From NCBI RefSeq assembly GCF_000342165.1, contig NZ_AMRV01000011.1, forward strand, positions 18,340-82,339: a DNA stretch of 64,000 nt, in the 5' to 3' direction. Source of the DNA: Pacificimonas flava. Lineage in GTDB: Bacteria > Pseudomonadota > Alphaproteobacteria > Sphingomonadales > Sphingomonadaceae. Shown here in pieces: positions 15,941-25,858 of the stretch. The notes beneath the pieces are model-generated. The model had not been told where the DNA came from. It did no database searches and saw only the letters and a program-made list of their open reading frames with translations. How positions within the stretch are numbered: position 1 is the stretch's first letter; every line of letters begins with the position of its first letter. A program made the translations under genes and the position numbers.

Positions 15941-17119
15941 TCAAAGCACCTCGAACAGCCCGGCCGCCCCCATGCCGCCGCCGACGCACATGGTCACGCA
16001 GACATATTTGACGCCGCGACGCTTGCCCTCGATCAGCGCATGGCCCGTCATGCGCGCGCCGGACATGCCATAGGGATGGCCGATCGAGATGGCGCCGCCA
16101 TTGACGTTCAGCCGGTCGTTCGGAATGCCAAGCTTGTCGCGGCAATAGATGACCTGCACGGCGAACGCCTCGTTCAGTTCCCACAGCCCGATATCGTCCA
16201 TGGACACGCCGGTCTGCTTCAGAAGCTTCGGAATGGCGTAGACGGGACCGATGCCCATCTCGTCCGGTGCAAGGCCCGCAACCGCCATGCCGACATAGCG
16301 GCCAAGCGGCGTAAGGCCGCGGCGCTCGGCCTCCTTCGCCTCCATCAGGACGGAGGCCGAGGCGCCGTCGGAAAGCTGGGAGGCGTTGCCCGCCGTTATG
16401 TTCTTGTCGGGGCCGAGGACCGGCTGCAGTCCCTGAAGGCCGGACAGCTGGGTTTCGGGACGATTGCCTTCATCCTTTTCCAGCGTCATCTCGTGCTCGG
16501 AGACCTCTCCGGTTTCCTTGTTCTTCATCATCATCTTGCGCGTCAGGGGCACGATCTCGTCATCGAACTTGCCGGCCTGCTGCGCCGCGGCCGTGCGCTC
16601 CTGCGATTGCAGCGCATATTCGTCCTGCGCCTCTCGGCTGACATTGTAGCGGGAGGCGACGACCTCTGCCGTTTGCAGCATGGGCATGTAGATGTCGGGC
16701 TGCATCTCGACGAGTTCCTTGTCGACACCCGTGCGCATTTCCGGCGTCTGCACCATGGAGATGCTCTCGACGCCGCCGCCGACGACGACGTCCATATTGT
16801 CGACGACGATCTGTTTGGCGGCCGTTGCGATGGCCATCAGGCCGGACGCGCACTGGCGGTCCACCGACATGCCCGATACCGAAACGGGAAGCCCGGCACG
16901 CAGAGCGGACAGGCGCGCGATGTTGCCCCCCTGCACGCCCTGCTGCAGCGCCGCGCCCAGTACGACATCATCGACCTCGGCGCCGTCGATGCCGGCGCGC
17001 TTCACCGCCTCGCTGATCGCATGGCCGGCAAGCGTCGGCGAGGGCGTATTGTTGAACGCACCGCGATAGGCCTTGCCAATCGGCGTGCGGGCAGTGGATA
17101 CGATAACGGCGTTGCGCAT
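15941..17119 (-). CDS. Acetyl-CoA C-acyltransferase (thiolase)
   Basis: Thiolase of 392 aa for acyl-CoA breakdown or condensation. Acyl-cysteine is C90 in VDRQCASG; the second active-site segments are [19 protein letters not shown] (His) and [13 protein letters not shown] (Cys). The ATG at 17119 follows GAAGGGAAA and opens with [16 protein letters not shown], the expected N-terminus. The upstream neighbour on the same strand is a MaoC-type dehydratase 37 bp away, pointing to beta-oxidation or 3-hydroxyacyl metabolism. The chain-length preference cannot be read from sequence. Confidence 0.93.
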   Translation of the reverse strand: MRNAVIVSTARTPIGKAYRGAFNNTPSPTLAGHAISEAVKRAGIDGAEVDDVVLGAALQQGVQGGNIARLSALRAGLPVSVSGMSVDRQCASGLMAIATAAKQIVVDNMDVVVGGGVESISMVQTPEMRTGVDKELVEMQPDIYMPMLQTAEVVASRYNVSREAQDEYALQSQERTAAAQQAGKFDDEIVPLTRKMMMKNKETGEVSEHEMTLEKDEGNRPETQLSGLQGLQPVLGPDKNITAGNASQLSDGASASVLMEAKEAERRGLTPLGRYVGMAVAGLAPDEMGIGPVYAIPKLLKQTGVSMDDIGLWELNEAFAVQVIYCRDKLGIPNDRLNVNGGAISIGHPYGMSGARMTGHALIEGKRRGVKYVCVTMCVGGGMGAAGLFEVL

Positions 17120-17156
17120 AGAATATTTCCCTTCGACTAACAAATAATGGAGTTTT

Positions 17157-17618
17157 TTATACGTAGGTTAAAGTGATCCATTCCGCCTTCAGCGCAGGCT
17201 TCTTCTCTCCCTCTATTTCCACGGTCACATCGTAAACCGCCTGGAGAATGCCCTTACCGCGCTCCTTGGCCTCCTTAACCTTGAAATTCGCCCGGATTTT
17301 CTTTCCGGATTTCACCGGAGCCATCAATCGGACCTTGTCGAACCCGTAGTTCACCCCCATCTTCGTTCCCTCGACGGGCGGCAGAACCGAATATGCCAGG
17401 ACCGGCATCAGGGAGAGCGTCAGGAACCCGTGCGCAATGGTCGATCCGAAGGGCGTTTGCTTCGCCCGCTCCGGATCGACATGGATGAATTGGTGATCGC
17501 CGGTGGCATCGGCGAACTTATCGATGACATCCTGCGTTACCTCGAACCAGTCAGAGGTTCCGATGTCTTTTCCGTCCCGCTGGACAAATTCGTCCGGCGT
17601 GATCGATGAAACTGCCAT
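17157..17618 (-). CDS. MaoC-like (R)-specific enoyl-CoA hydratase
   Basis: Single hotdog-fold MaoC dehydratase/hydratase, 153 aa. The catalytic motif is [18 protein letters not shown] (Asp and His) with [11 protein letters not shown]. It hydrates trans-2-enoyl-CoA to (R)-3-hydroxyacyl-CoA in relatives such as PhaJ. GGAGG lies before the ATG. It is divergent from putA with a 64-bp gap and probably cotranscribed with the thiolase downstream. Confidence 0.9.
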   Translation of the reverse strand: MAVSSITPDEFVQRDGKDIGTSDWFEVTQDVIDKFADATGDHQFIHVDPERAKQTPFGSTIAHGFLTLSLMPVLAYSVLPPVEGTKMGVNYGFDKVRLMAPVKSGKKIRANFKVKEAKERGKGILQAVYDVTVEIEGEKKPALKAEWITLTYV

Positions 17619-17682
17619 TTAAGTGCCCTCCACCGGCTGTTATGGCCGATTTTCTAACCCTGTGAAGGACGACTCGCCACCT

Positions 17683-20670
17683 ATGACCACCGCCAGCCTC
17701 GACGAATATCTGCAAGACATGCGCGCCATGCACCGGGCGCCCGAAGCGGAAGTGCTGAAGGGATTGATCCCGCCGGCAAGGGTGGAACCGTCCGAGCGCG
17801 AACGGATCGAGGATACCGCTCTCGGCCTTCTGGCGGACATCAAACGCGCCGAGCGGGACAGCTGGGTCGCCACCTTCCTGCACGAATACCGACTGAACAC
17901 GGACGAGGGCGTGGCGCTGCTGGCACTGGCGGAAGCATTCCTCCGCGTCCCCGATCAGCAGACGCGCGACCTGCTGATCGCCGACAAGATCGGCGACGCG
18001 GACTGGGGCTCGCATCGGTCGAAAAGCCCCTCCGCGCTCGTGAACTCCGCCACCTGGGGGCTGGTCGTCACGCGGGCGCTTGTCGGCGACGAGGCGAAGA
18101 AGACCGCCCTTTCCCGCCTGATCAACCGGACGTCGGAGCCCTTCGTGCGCACCGCCGTCGCCGCGGCGATGCGCGTCATGGGCAAGGTGTTCGTCATGGG
18201 TCAGACCATCGAGGAAGCGATGGAACGCATGGACAACAAGGCGCACCGCGGCTTCACCGCCAGCTTCGACATGCTGGGCGAGGCGGCGCGCACCTATGAG
18301 GATGCGGAGCGCTATTACGAGGCCTATAGCAGCGCGATCCGCCGCCTGGGCCAATCGAACCGCGATCACGGCCACTCGATTTCCGTCAAGCTGTCGGCAC
18401 TGCATCCCCGCTATGAGACCGCGCATGCGGAAACCTGCGTCCCCGCACTGTCCGAGATGGTACAGAATCTCGCGGAGGAAGCGGCCGCAGCGAACATCCT
18501 GATGACGGTCGATGCGGAGGAATCGGAACGCCTGAAGATTTCGCTCGACGTGATCGAACAGGTCGCGCGCAGCCCGCGGATCAAGGATTGGGACGGCCTT
18601 GGCATGGCCGTGCAGGCCTATTCGAAGCGCGCCCGCGCCGTGATCGGCTGGGCAGACACGCTGGGCGCGGAGACGAACCGCCGCCTGTCCGTGCGCCTGG
18701 TGAAGGGCGCCTATTGGGACACGGAAATCAAGCTGACGCAGCAGGAGGGGCTGGAAGGCTACCCGCTATTCACGCGCAAACCCGCAACGGATGTCAGCTA
18801 TCTCGCCTGTTCGAAGGCCATGCTGGAATCGGACCATATTCGCCCCGCCTTCGCCAGCCACAATGCGCTGACGGTGGCGACCATTCTAGACTGGGCCGGC
18901 GACCGCCGCGACTTCGAGTTCCAGCGTCTGCACGGTATGGGCGAGGGTCTGTACGAGCGGCTGGTGCGGGAAGACGGGTATAGCTGCCGCATCTATGCGC
19001 CGGTCGGCGGCCATTCCGACCTTCTCGCCTATCTGGTTCGGCGTCTGCTCGAGAACGGCGCGAATTCCAGCTTCGTACACCAGCTTGCGGACGAGAATAT
19101 TCCGGTTGCGGACCTGCTCGCCGACCCGGTCGAAAAGATCGAGAAGGTGAACTGCACCCCCCACCCGGCAATCTCGCTGCCCTCGGACATTTTCGAGCCG
19201 GCACGCCGCAATTCCGCCGGACTGGACCTCAACGACTCCCAGATCCTGGAAGAGGTTCATGAGTCGATACGGAACTTCGAACTGCCGCCGCGCCCCGAAG
19301 ACGCCACGGCCGAGCAGGTGTCGGAGATGATCGACACGGCCTCCCTCGCCTTTCACGAATGGTCGGACCTGCCGGTGGAAACGCGTGCGGCCGCGCTGGA
19401 GCGACTGGCCGACCTGATGCAGGAGGACATGATCCCGCTGATGGGCCTGTGCGCGAAGGAAGCGAAGAAGACCTATCAGGACTGCGTGGACGAAGTGCGC
19501 GAGGCCATCGACTTCTGCCGATACTATGCCCGCCGCGCCCGTGCGGACTTCACGGAGATGCCGCTGCCCGGACCGACGGGAGAGACGAACACCCTGCGGC
19601 TGGAAGGACGCGGCGTCTTCGGCTGCGTCGCTCCGTGGAACTTCCCGCTGGCGATCTTCACTGGCCAGATGGCCGCAGCGCTGGTGGCAGGGAATACCGT
19701 CATCGCCAAGCCCGCGCCGCAAACCTCGCGTATCGCGAAGGCGGCCGTCGACCTTGCGTACAAGGCCGGCATTCCGCGCGGTGTCCTGCACCTTGCGCCA
19801 GGTGGGGCGGAACCGGGCCAGGCACTCGTCAGCGACAAGCGGGTGGCCGGCATCGCCTTCACCGGCTCGACCAAGACGGCGAAGGGGATTCAGCGCACGC
19901 TGGCGGAAGACGATACGCGGCCGATCGTACCGCTGATCGCGGAAACGGGCGGCCTGAATGCGATGATCGTCGATTCCACCGCACTGCCGGAACAGGTCGT
20001 CATGGACGTGATCGCCAGCGCGTTCCTGTCGGCGGGACAACGCTGCTCTGCCCTGCGTCTGCTGCTGGTGCAGGAAGACGTTTACGACCGGACATTGCAC
20101 ATGCTGGCGGGCGCCATGGATACCATGATCGCCGGCGATCCGGTCGACCCAGCGACCGACATCGGCCCCGTTATCGACACGGATGCGCAAACCAAGCTGA
20201 ACGATTATCTGCAGCGCGTGCGTGAGCGGATCGTGCACCAGATCGATGTGCCGGATACGGATACGTTCGTGCCGCCCTCCATCGTGCGCCTGAGCGAGAT
20301 CGAAGATCTTGAGCAAGAATGGTTCGGGCCGATCCTGCACGTGACCACATGGAAACAGGGGCAGCTGGCGGAAACGGTGCGCCGAGTGAATGCGCTCGGC
20401 TTCGGGCTGACCATGGGCGTTCATAGCCGCATCGTCGATGCTGCCGATCAGGTCGCGAATGAGGCGCGCGTCGGCAATCTGTACGTGAACCGCTCCATGA
20501 CCGGCGCCATCGTTGCGTCGCAGCCCTTTGGCGGCGAGCGGCTTTCCGGAACGGGACCGAAAGCGGGCGGGCCGAACTACCTGCCCCGCTTCGCCGTCGA
20601 GCGGGTCGTGACGGTCGACACGACCAGCGCGGGCGGGAACGCCAGCCTGTTGTCGATCGACGCGACCTGA
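17683..20670 (+). CDS. putA: Bifunctional proline dehydrogenase / P5C dehydrogenase PutA
   Basis: Oxidises proline to glutamate in two steps. The 995-aa chain has an N-terminal helical region, an FAD-binding proline dehydrogenase barrel (SVRLVKGAYWDTEIK and later RLHGMGEGLYE), then the NAD-dependent aldehyde dehydrogenase domain (FGCVAPWNFPLAIFTGQ, nucleophile C788 in GQRCSALR, E754 in IAETGG). There is no ribbon-helix-helix DNA-binding N-terminus, so it is not self-repressing. ATG 17683 is chosen, with GAAGGA about 13 nt upstream. The length is that of the compact PutA form. Confidence 0.95.
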   Translation: MTTASLDEYLQDMRAMHRAPEAEVLKGLIPPARVEPSERERIEDTALGLLADIKRAERDSWVATFLHEYRLNTDEGVALLALAEAFLRVPDQQTRDLLIADKIGDADWGSHRSKSPSALVNSATWGLVVTRALVGDEAKKTALSRLINRTSEPFVRTAVAAAMRVMGKVFVMGQTIEEAMERMDNKAHRGFTASFDMLGEAARTYEDAERYYEAYSSAIRRLGQSNRDHGHSISVKLSALHPRYETAHAETCVPALSEMVQNLAEEAAAANILMTVDAEESERLKISLDVIEQVARSPRIKDWDGLGMAVQAYSKRARAVIGWADTLGAETNRRLSVRLVKGAYWDTEIKLTQQEGLEGYPLFTRKPATDVSYLACSKAMLESDHIRPAFASHNALTVATILDWAGDRRDFEFQRLHGMGEGLYERLVREDGYSCRIYAPVGGHSDLLAYLVRRLLENGANSSFVHQLADENIPVADLLADPVEKIEKVNCTPHPAISLPSDIFEPARRNSAGLDLNDSQILEEVHESIRNFELPPRPEDATAEQVSEMIDTASLAFHEWSDLPVETRAAALERLADLMQEDMIPLMGLCAKEAKKTYQDCVDEVREAIDFCRYYARRARADFTEMPLPGPTGETNTLRLEGRGVFGCVAPWNFPLAIFTGQMAAALVAGNTVIAKPAPQTSRIAKAAVDLAYKAGIPRGVLHLAPGGAEPGQALVSDKRVAGIAFTGSTKTAKGIQRTLAEDDTRPIVPLIAETGGLNAMIVDSTALPEQVVMDVIASAFLSAGQRCSALRLLLVQEDVYDRTLHMLAGAMDTMIAGDPVDPATDIGPVIDTDAQTKLNDYLQRVRERIVHQIDVPDTDTFVPPSIVRLSEIEDLEQEWFGPILHVTTWKQGQLAETVRRVNALGFGLTMGVHSRIVDAADQVANEARVGNLYVNRSMTGAIVASQPFGGERLSGTGPKAGGPNYLPRFAVERVVTVDTTSAGGNASLLSIDAT

Positions 20671-20695
20671 CGGTCCCGCATCCTGTTCAAAACGA

Positions 20696-20737
20696 AAAGC
20701 CCCTGCGCAGCGAACGGCCGCGCAGGGGCTTTTTCTT
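20696..20737 (+). terminator. Terminator after putA
   Basis: Stem AAGCCCCTGCGC paired with GCGCAGGGGCTT, loop of about 11 nt, then TTTTTCTTT. Confidence 0.9.
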
Positions 20738-20762
20738 TGCCGCGTCTTACGGATGCGGCGAA

Positions 20763-21932
20763 CTATTCTCCGCCGCTGCTCGGGCTGTTCGCCTTCACCG
20801 CCGGCGAGGTTTCCCGCGGATCAATCGGCTTGCCGTCCGGCCCGGCGAGGAAGCCCATCTGCGTCGGATATGCAAAGTCGATATCCGCGTCTGCGAACCG
20901 CTCGGCCATCGTCACCATAATATTGTGCCGTCTCTGCATCATCTCCGCATAGTCGGCACTCTCCGAGTAGAAGACCATCTCATAATCGATGGAACTGCCG
21001 CCGAAGCCGGTTGCGTGAACGCGGTCGAACGTCGTTCCTTCTTCCGCCTCCACGATCCCCTTCACCATCGATTGAATGGCATTCAGCTGTTCGGGCGATG
21101 TCTGGTAGATGACGCCAAAGGGCATCACCACGCGGCGACGCTGAAACAATGCGAAATTGTGAATATTCTCACTGAGAAGGTTCGTGTTGGACACGACGAT
21201 CTGCTCGCCGGACAGCGCGCGCAGCCGGGTCGTCTTAAGGCCGATCGCCTCGACCGTACCGGTCGTTCCGCTGAAATTGATGGTGTCGCCCTTCTTGAAC
21301 GGCTTGTCGAAGATGATCGACAGGGCCGCGAACAGGTCGGCGAAAATCCCCTGGGCCGCAAGGCCGATGGCGATACCGCCGATGCCGAAGCCAGCGATCA
21401 GCGCAGTGACGTCGACACCGAGATTGTCGAGAATGACAATGAGGGCGATGCCCCACACGAAGATATTGACGAGCAGCCGGATGAGGCCGAGCGCATTGGC
21501 CAGCGTTCCGTCCGAATGGTCCGCGGACATCGCCTTACGCTGGATCAGCGCGATGACGACTTCCCGCACCCAGATCGCTGCCTGTATGACAAAGGCTACG
21601 GTGAAAAGGAAATTCACGACCGCCATGAACCCTGCCGGCGGGGCGGCGATCAGCGACACGATTTCCGCCGAAACCAGCATCAGGAACCATTCGCGCGTTT
21701 TCGAAAGGACGCGCGCGACGATCCCGCGCCAGCTGGTCCCGTCATGTTCGTCGGGATTTCCCAGCATCCGGGCAAGTGCGGAGCGTGCCATCGTGAGAAG
21801 AAGGTACAGAACAACGCCTGCACCGACATAGATCAGCGCCTCCGTCGAATCTTCAGCGATCCAACGGCGAATATCCCCTAGAAAACCGAACCCGCTTGCC
21901 GCGAACTCACGCGCATCGTCTTCCACCTGCAA
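20763..21932 (-). CDS. MscS-family mechanosensitive channel
   Basis: Inner-membrane channel protein of 389 aa that should open on membrane tension and release solutes during hypo-osmotic shock. Several membrane helices precede the MscS signature: GVDVTALIAGFGIGGIAIG, AAQGIFADLFAALSIIFDKP, then the beta domain FKKGDTINFSGTTGTVEAIG and VVSNTNLLSENIHNF. The C-terminal tail is hydrophilic and disordered. The topoisomerase gene ends 20 bp upstream on the same strand, so the two are probably cotranscribed. Confidence 0.92.
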   Translation of the reverse strand: MQVEDDAREFAASGFGFLGDIRRWIAEDSTEALIYVGAGVVLYLLLTMARSALARMLGNPDEHDGTSWRGIVARVLSKTREWFLMLVSAEIVSLIAAPPAGFMAVVNFLFTVAFVIQAAIWVREVVIALIQRKAMSADHSDGTLANALGLIRLLVNIFVWGIALIVILDNLGVDVTALIAGFGIGGIAIGLAAQGIFADLFAALSIIFDKPFKKGDTINFSGTTGTVEAIGLKTTRLRALSGEQIVVSNTNLLSENIHNFALFQRRRVVMPFGVIYQTSPEQLNAIQSMVKGIVEAEEGTTFDRVHATGFGGSSIDYEMVFYSESADYAEMMQRRHNIMVTMAERFADADIDFAYPTQMGFLAGPDGKPIDPRETSPAVKANSPSSGGE

Positions 21933-21952
21933 TCGAAATCTCCTGGCGACAG

Positions 21953-22942
21953 TCAGTCATACCGGCCCAAAAATTCGATCAGGCCTCGTTCGTAGGACGC
22001 CAGATATTTCGTTTTGCGGGGCAGTTTCAACCCTGCGACCGAGCCGCACCCGTCATTCTTCACACATTCGATCAGCGCCGGATGCACATAGGACTTGCGG
22101 CTGATCGTGATGGTGTTTCCCAGTCTTTCGGCAACCGGTGTCAGCATATCCTTGAGCGTGATCCCGCCGTCCGATTTGACGATTTCCCAGAAGGCGATGG
22201 CGCTGGCGTGCCAGGTCCGAAAGTTCTTGGCCGTGAAATCACCGCCCATCGCGGAGCGAATATAATCGTTGACCTCGCCCGACGAGACACCGCGCGTCCG
22301 TCCCCCCTCATCGGTCCACGCGAAGAGATGCTGGCCCGACAGGTCATGGCAACGCTTTGCCAATCGCGCGAGTGAGGCGTCGCTGAGACGGATGTTGCGG
22401 TCCTTGCCCCCCTTCGCTTTATAATGAAGGTGCACCGTGTTCCCGCTGACCTCCGCATGTGCCTTGGTCAGCGTCGTGGCGCCATAGGCGCCGCTGCGCG
22501 CGTAGCTGCGATTGCCCACCCGCAGCGCACCGATGTCGAGCATGCGCACCGTCGCGGCCAGCATTCGCTCGAACGACAGGTTCCGCCGGCGCAGATCGGC
22601 CTCGACCCGCGCGCGGATCTCGGGAAGTGCGCAGCCGAAGGCGGCCGTGCGGCTGAACTTGTCCGCCTCCTGCTGCGCGCGGTAATCGGCATGATAGCGA
22701 TATTGCTTGCGGCCCTTGTCGTCGCGTCCGGTCGCCTGCAAATGTCCGTCCGCCCATCGGCAGTACCAGACGTCGGTATAGGCGGGCGGCACAGCGAGGG
22801 CGTTCAGCCGCGCGATTTCCTCCGGCGCGGAAATCCGGTCGCCATCCGGTGCGAAATAGTGCCAGCCCTTGCCACGCCGGCGTCGCGAGTAACCGGGCTC
22901 TGTATCGTCGACATAGCGGAGATCGGATGCGGAGGCGGCCAT
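21953..22942 (-). CDS. DNA topoisomerase IB (poxvirus-like bacterial type)
   Basis: Relaxes supercoiled DNA through a 3'-phosphotyrosyl intermediate. The 329-aa protein shows the N-terminal domain (GWHYFAPDGDRI, CRWADGHLQATGRDDKGRKQ), catalytic-core basic residues in ALRVGNRSYARSGAYGATTL and KAKGGKDRNIRL, and the active-site tyrosine Y285 in SRKSYVHPALIE. The start codon gives a complete N-terminal domain. It lies upstream of the MscS-like gene in a likely two-gene unit. Confidence 0.93.
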   Translation of the reverse strand: MAASASDLRYVDDTEPGYSRRRRGKGWHYFAPDGDRISAPEEIARLNALAVPPAYTDVWYCRWADGHLQATGRDDKGRKQYRYHADYRAQQEADKFSRTAAFGCALPEIRARVEADLRRRNLSFERMLAATVRMLDIGALRVGNRSYARSGAYGATTLTKAHAEVSGNTVHLHYKAKGGKDRNIRLSDASLARLAKRCHDLSGQHLFAWTDEGGRTRGVSSGEVNDYIRSAMGGDFTAKNFRTWHASAIAFWEIVKSDGGITLKDMLTPVAERLGNTITISRKSYVHPALIECVKNDGCGSVAGLKLPRKTKYLASYERGLIEFLGRYD

Positions 22943-23027
22943 AGGTTCGGTTGGAACGCGGACCGGCCCCGCCCGTTCCCGCCCGCTTGGAAAGACCCCC
23001 CGCAGATCATCATGATTCGATCAGCCC

Positions 23028-24422
23028 TTACGCGGACACACGACGGCCTCGTAACGACGCATTCCGGGAACGCGTAGCTTTGGCGCCTCGCTGATAAGGT
23101 TCCAGTTTCGAAAACTGATAGTTCTTTACCGCTACCGTAAGAGCCACAATGTTAAAGAGCGCCGGCTGAAATGCGATCCCGACAAACAAAGAGCCGGTCA
23201 TTAACACAGGAACGTAGATCATAATCGCGCGGCCAAACGAAGAACACCATTCCGCATCCGATACGCGATCAGACCCTTGTTCTTCCACTATATCTTTATT
23301 CTTCTTGTGCAAACGCATCCCGGATAAGTAGAAAACCACCATGATAGAAGACCAAATAAAAAACCCGATATAACCTGTCTCTCCAAGAACCTCAAAATAA
23401 CTTGAATGAAACGCACGAGCTTTATCCGTAACTGTCCGATAAGTGGTGTTTGTAGAGTCTTCAGATCCAGAGGTTTCTACAAGCGTTACCTCAACCGAAT
23501 TTATTTTATAAAGATCAAATCCACCACCCAAAGGATTGTCTTTTAGATAATCAAGCGTCCAATTCCACACTGCAATTCGCGTTGACGCGGACTGATCCGC
23601 CTGAAAGCTGCCTATGGTATCCATACGATCTGTGAAGCTCTTCGGAACAAAGGGTAGCGCTAATAAGAACGCTATAGATATAGCTGTTGCGTAGAGTATT
23701 TTTCGTTTCGATTGCCACCATAGTATCACCAAAAGAACACCCAGAGCCAAGAGACCGGTCCTAGCTTCGGAACCAAAGGTGATAAGAATAAAGGAAAGGC
23801 TTAGTCCGCTCGCCAATAAGAACGTGATTTTCGACGGAGGAACGAAGCTATTGTTCTTATATAACCACCAGACCAGTGGAATTGTGGCACAACCGACTGT
23901 CGAGAGGATGCTTCCTTCGTAGAGGCCGGTGTTATTACTGACCAGAAGGCTCAGGGTGCCGTAGCCGCCGCCGCCCATCAGCGTTTTCAGGCCGCCGGAG
24001 ATCGTGATTGCGCTCATGCTGAAGATCATCACGGCAAGCGCGGCCTCGATACGCACGCGGTTCGTCAGCACGAAGGGCAGGAAAACGGAGAAGAGCAGCG
24101 CCTTCGATACCCAGTCCCACTTGGCCGATCCGTCGACCTCGCCCCATCCGAAGGTGGCGAGCGTGGCCCAGCCGACGAGAAGCAGCACCAGAACCTGAAG
24201 CGTGTCGAGGCGCAGGCGTCGTTCCCGGTCGAACAGGATGTAGGCGAGAAACGCACCGGCCCCCAGGATCATCGCAACAGGAAGCTGGTTGAAAAGGTAA
24301 TAGCCCATGCGCTGGGGCTGCAGGAAGTCGACCCAGAGATATCCGAGCGCCATGAAATAGGGCACGCGGAAACTGCTGATCACGAACGCGAGCAGGATCA
24401 GGACGAGGAAAATATCGCGCAT
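23028..24422 (-). CDS. O-glycosylation ligase of the exosortase-A-associated family (Wzy/WaaL-like), mosaic base composition
   Basis: Polytopic membrane protein (464 aa) with the O-antigen-ligase architecture. The N-terminus MRDIFLVLILLAFV followed by YLWVDFLQPQRMGYY matches what I recall of the probable O-glycosylation ligase linked to exosortase A. The large periplasmic loop region contains NPLGGGFDLYK and AFHSSYFEVLGETGYIG. ATG 24422 starts 1 nt after the stop of a 45-aa gene, so the pair is coupled; a longer open frame upstream is ignored for that reason. The distal two-thirds (about 23040-23930) is far richer in A+T than the rest, suggesting replacement by transfer. Confidence 0.82.
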   Translation of the reverse strand: MRDIFLVLILLAFVISSFRVPYFMALGYLWVDFLQPQRMGYYLFNQLPVAMILGAGAFLAYILFDRERRLRLDTLQVLVLLLVGWATLATFGWGEVDGSAKWDWVSKALLFSVFLPFVLTNRVRIEAALAVMIFSMSAITISGGLKTLMGGGGYGTLSLLVSNNTGLYEGSILSTVGCATIPLVWWLYKNNSFVPPSKITFLLASGLSLSFILITFGSEARTGLLALGVLLVILWWQSKRKILYATAISIAFLLALPFVPKSFTDRMDTIGSFQADQSASTRIAVWNWTLDYLKDNPLGGGFDLYKINSVEVTLVETSGSEDSTNTTYRTVTDKARAFHSSYFEVLGETGYIGFFIWSSIMVVFYLSGMRLHKKNKDIVEEQGSDRVSDAEWCSSFGRAIMIYVPVLMTGSLFVGIAFQPALFNIVALTVAVKNYQFSKLEPYQRGAKATRSRNASLRGRRVSA

Positions 24423-24423
24423 G

Positions 24424-24561
24424 TCAGCGGCGCGCCTTGCGAATGCGGCTGGCCCGCTCGGCATGCTCACTGGCGCGCTTGTCCATCTCGTAGCGGATGG
24501 CGCGCCACAGGAAATATCCCATGCAGCCGTGCGCAACAATCAGGGCGAAATTGTCGATCAT
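24424..24561 (-). CDS. Small single-pass membrane protein coupled to the O-glycosylation ligase
   Basis: A 45-aa frame with ATG 24561 and TGA 24426-24424, separated from the ligase ATG by one base. The product has a hydrophobic N-terminal helix (FALIVAHGCMGYFLW) followed by a strongly basic, charged tail (EMDKRASEHAERASRIRKARR shape). The tight stop-start junction and GC-biased third positions argue that it is translated. The Shine-Dalgarno is weak (GAACGG). The family was not recognised; a structural helper of the ligase or an assembly peptide are guesses. Confidence 0.6.
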   Translation of the reverse strand: MIDNFALIVAHGCMGYFLWRAIRYEMDKRASEHAERASRIRKARR

Positions 24562-24648
24562 CCGTTCAACTCGTCATTCGGTGCAACCGCGATAGCAGCC
24601 CGCCGCCGCCGCGCCTACAGAAAGCGAAATCCGTAGCACGCTGGCCCT

Positions 24649-24672
24649 TGCGAAGGCCCGCCTTGCTTCGCA
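24649..24672. other. Hairpin in divergent region between small ORF and wecB
   Basis: TGCGAAG and CTTCGCA enclose a GC-rich centre that can itself pair (AAGGC/GCCTT). It lies in the 187-bp divergent promoter region of the glycosylation cluster. It could be an operator; no function is shown. Confidence 0.3.
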
Positions 24673-24748
24673 TAGACAAGCACGCATTAACAAACGGCCC
24701 ATAAATTGATGCCGAAACGCAGACGCCCTCCAGCAAACGGGGAAATTC

Positions 24749-25858
24749 GTGACATCACGCGTCCACCTGATCGCCGCCGCGCGGCCGAACTTCATGAAGG
24801 TCGCGCCGCTTTATCACGCGCTGACAGCGGCGGGGGATTTCACGCCCGTGCTGATCCATACCGGCCAGCATTACGATGCGAACATGTCGGACGACATCTT
24901 CCGCGACCTGTCGCTGCCCGCCCCCGACCATCATATGGGCGTGGGGTCCGGCAGCCATGCCGAGCAGACGGCCGGCGTCATGGTCGCCTATGAAAAGATC
25001 GCATCGGAGGATCGGCCGGATTGGCTGGTGGTGGTCGGCGACGTGAACTCCACCGCCGCCTGCGCGCTGACCGGGACGAAGTTGCATATTCCCACCGTCC
25101 ACCTGGAAGCGGGCCTGCGCTCACGCGACCGGGCGATGCCGGAGGAACTGAACCGGCTGATGACGGACGTTCTTGCCGACGTTCTGTGGACGCCGTCCCC
25201 CGATGCCGACGCGAATCTGGCTGCAGAGGGCATACCGGCGGACCGCATTACCCGCGTCGGCAACATCATGATGGACAGCCTGGAGCTGATCCGCCCCCGT
25301 CTCGATGCGGTGGCCGCAGCCGCTGGCATGGATCTGCGTCCCGGCCATTATGGAATCGTCACGCTGCACCGCCCCTCAAATGTCGATACGGAGGCGATGC
25401 TGTCCCCCATCGTCGATGCCCTGGCAGAGGCTGCGCAGCGTCTGCCGCTCGTTTTTCCCCAGCATCCCCGGACGGCCGCCCGGCTGGAGGCGTTCGGACT
25501 GAAGGGGCGGCTGGAACGCGCCGGCGTGCGACTGGTGCCGCCCCAAAGTTATCTGCCCTTCATGTCGCTGATGAAGGACAGCGCCATCGTCATTACCGAC
25601 AGCGGCGGCCTGCAGGAGGAAACGACCTATCTGGGCATTCCCTGTCTGACGCTGCGCGACAACACCGAACGGCCGATCACCATCGACGAGGGAACGAACC
25701 AGCTGGTAAAAGCTGACGGACTGGTTGCGGCGCTGGATGCCGCGCTCTCTGCGGACCGGACGACGCGTTCCAAACCGGAATTCTGGGACGGCGAAACGGC
25801 ACTGCGCTGCGTCGAGGATCTGCGGCGACGCGCCGGGCGGGGTAACGAGCCGGCATGA
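24749..25858 (+). CDS. wecB: UDP-N-acetylglucosamine 2-epimerase (non-hydrolysing)
   Basis: Converts UDP-GlcNAc to UDP-ManNAc, feeding surface-polysaccharide or glycoprotein glycans. The 369-aa protein has ARPNFMKVAPLYHAL, LIHTGQHYDANMSDDIFRDL, VHLEAGLRSRDRAMPEE, FPQHPRT, and the UDP-binding ITDSGGLQEE, all typical of WecB/MnaA. Translation starts at GTG 24749, preceded by GGGGAAA. The stop overlaps the next glycosyltransferase by 4 nt (ATGA). It is divergent from the O-glycosylation ligase unit. Confidence 0.93.
   Translation: MTSRVHLIAAARPNFMKVAPLYHALTAAGDFTPVLIHTGQHYDANMSDDIFRDLSLPAPDHHMGVGSGSHAEQTAGVMVAYEKIASEDRPDWLVVVGDVNSTAACALTGTKLHIPTVHLEAGLRSRDRAMPEELNRLMTDVLADVLWTPSPDADANLAAEGIPADRITRVGNIMMDSLELIRPRLDAVAAAAGMDLRPGHYGIVTLHRPSNVDTEAMLSPIVDALAEAAQRLPLVFPQHPRTAARLEAFGLKGRLERAGVRLVPPQSYLPFMSLMKDSAIVITDSGGLQEETTYLGIPCLTLRDNTERPITIDEGTNQLVKADGLVAALDAALSADRTTRSKPEFWDGETALRCVEDLRRRAGRGNEPA

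Noticed and set aside
15341..17140. A 599-codon plus-strand frame
   Set aside because: It is antisense to the PPOX-like and thiolase genes, both with clear motifs and Shine-Dalgarno sites. The translation is low-quality His/Arg/Leu-rich.
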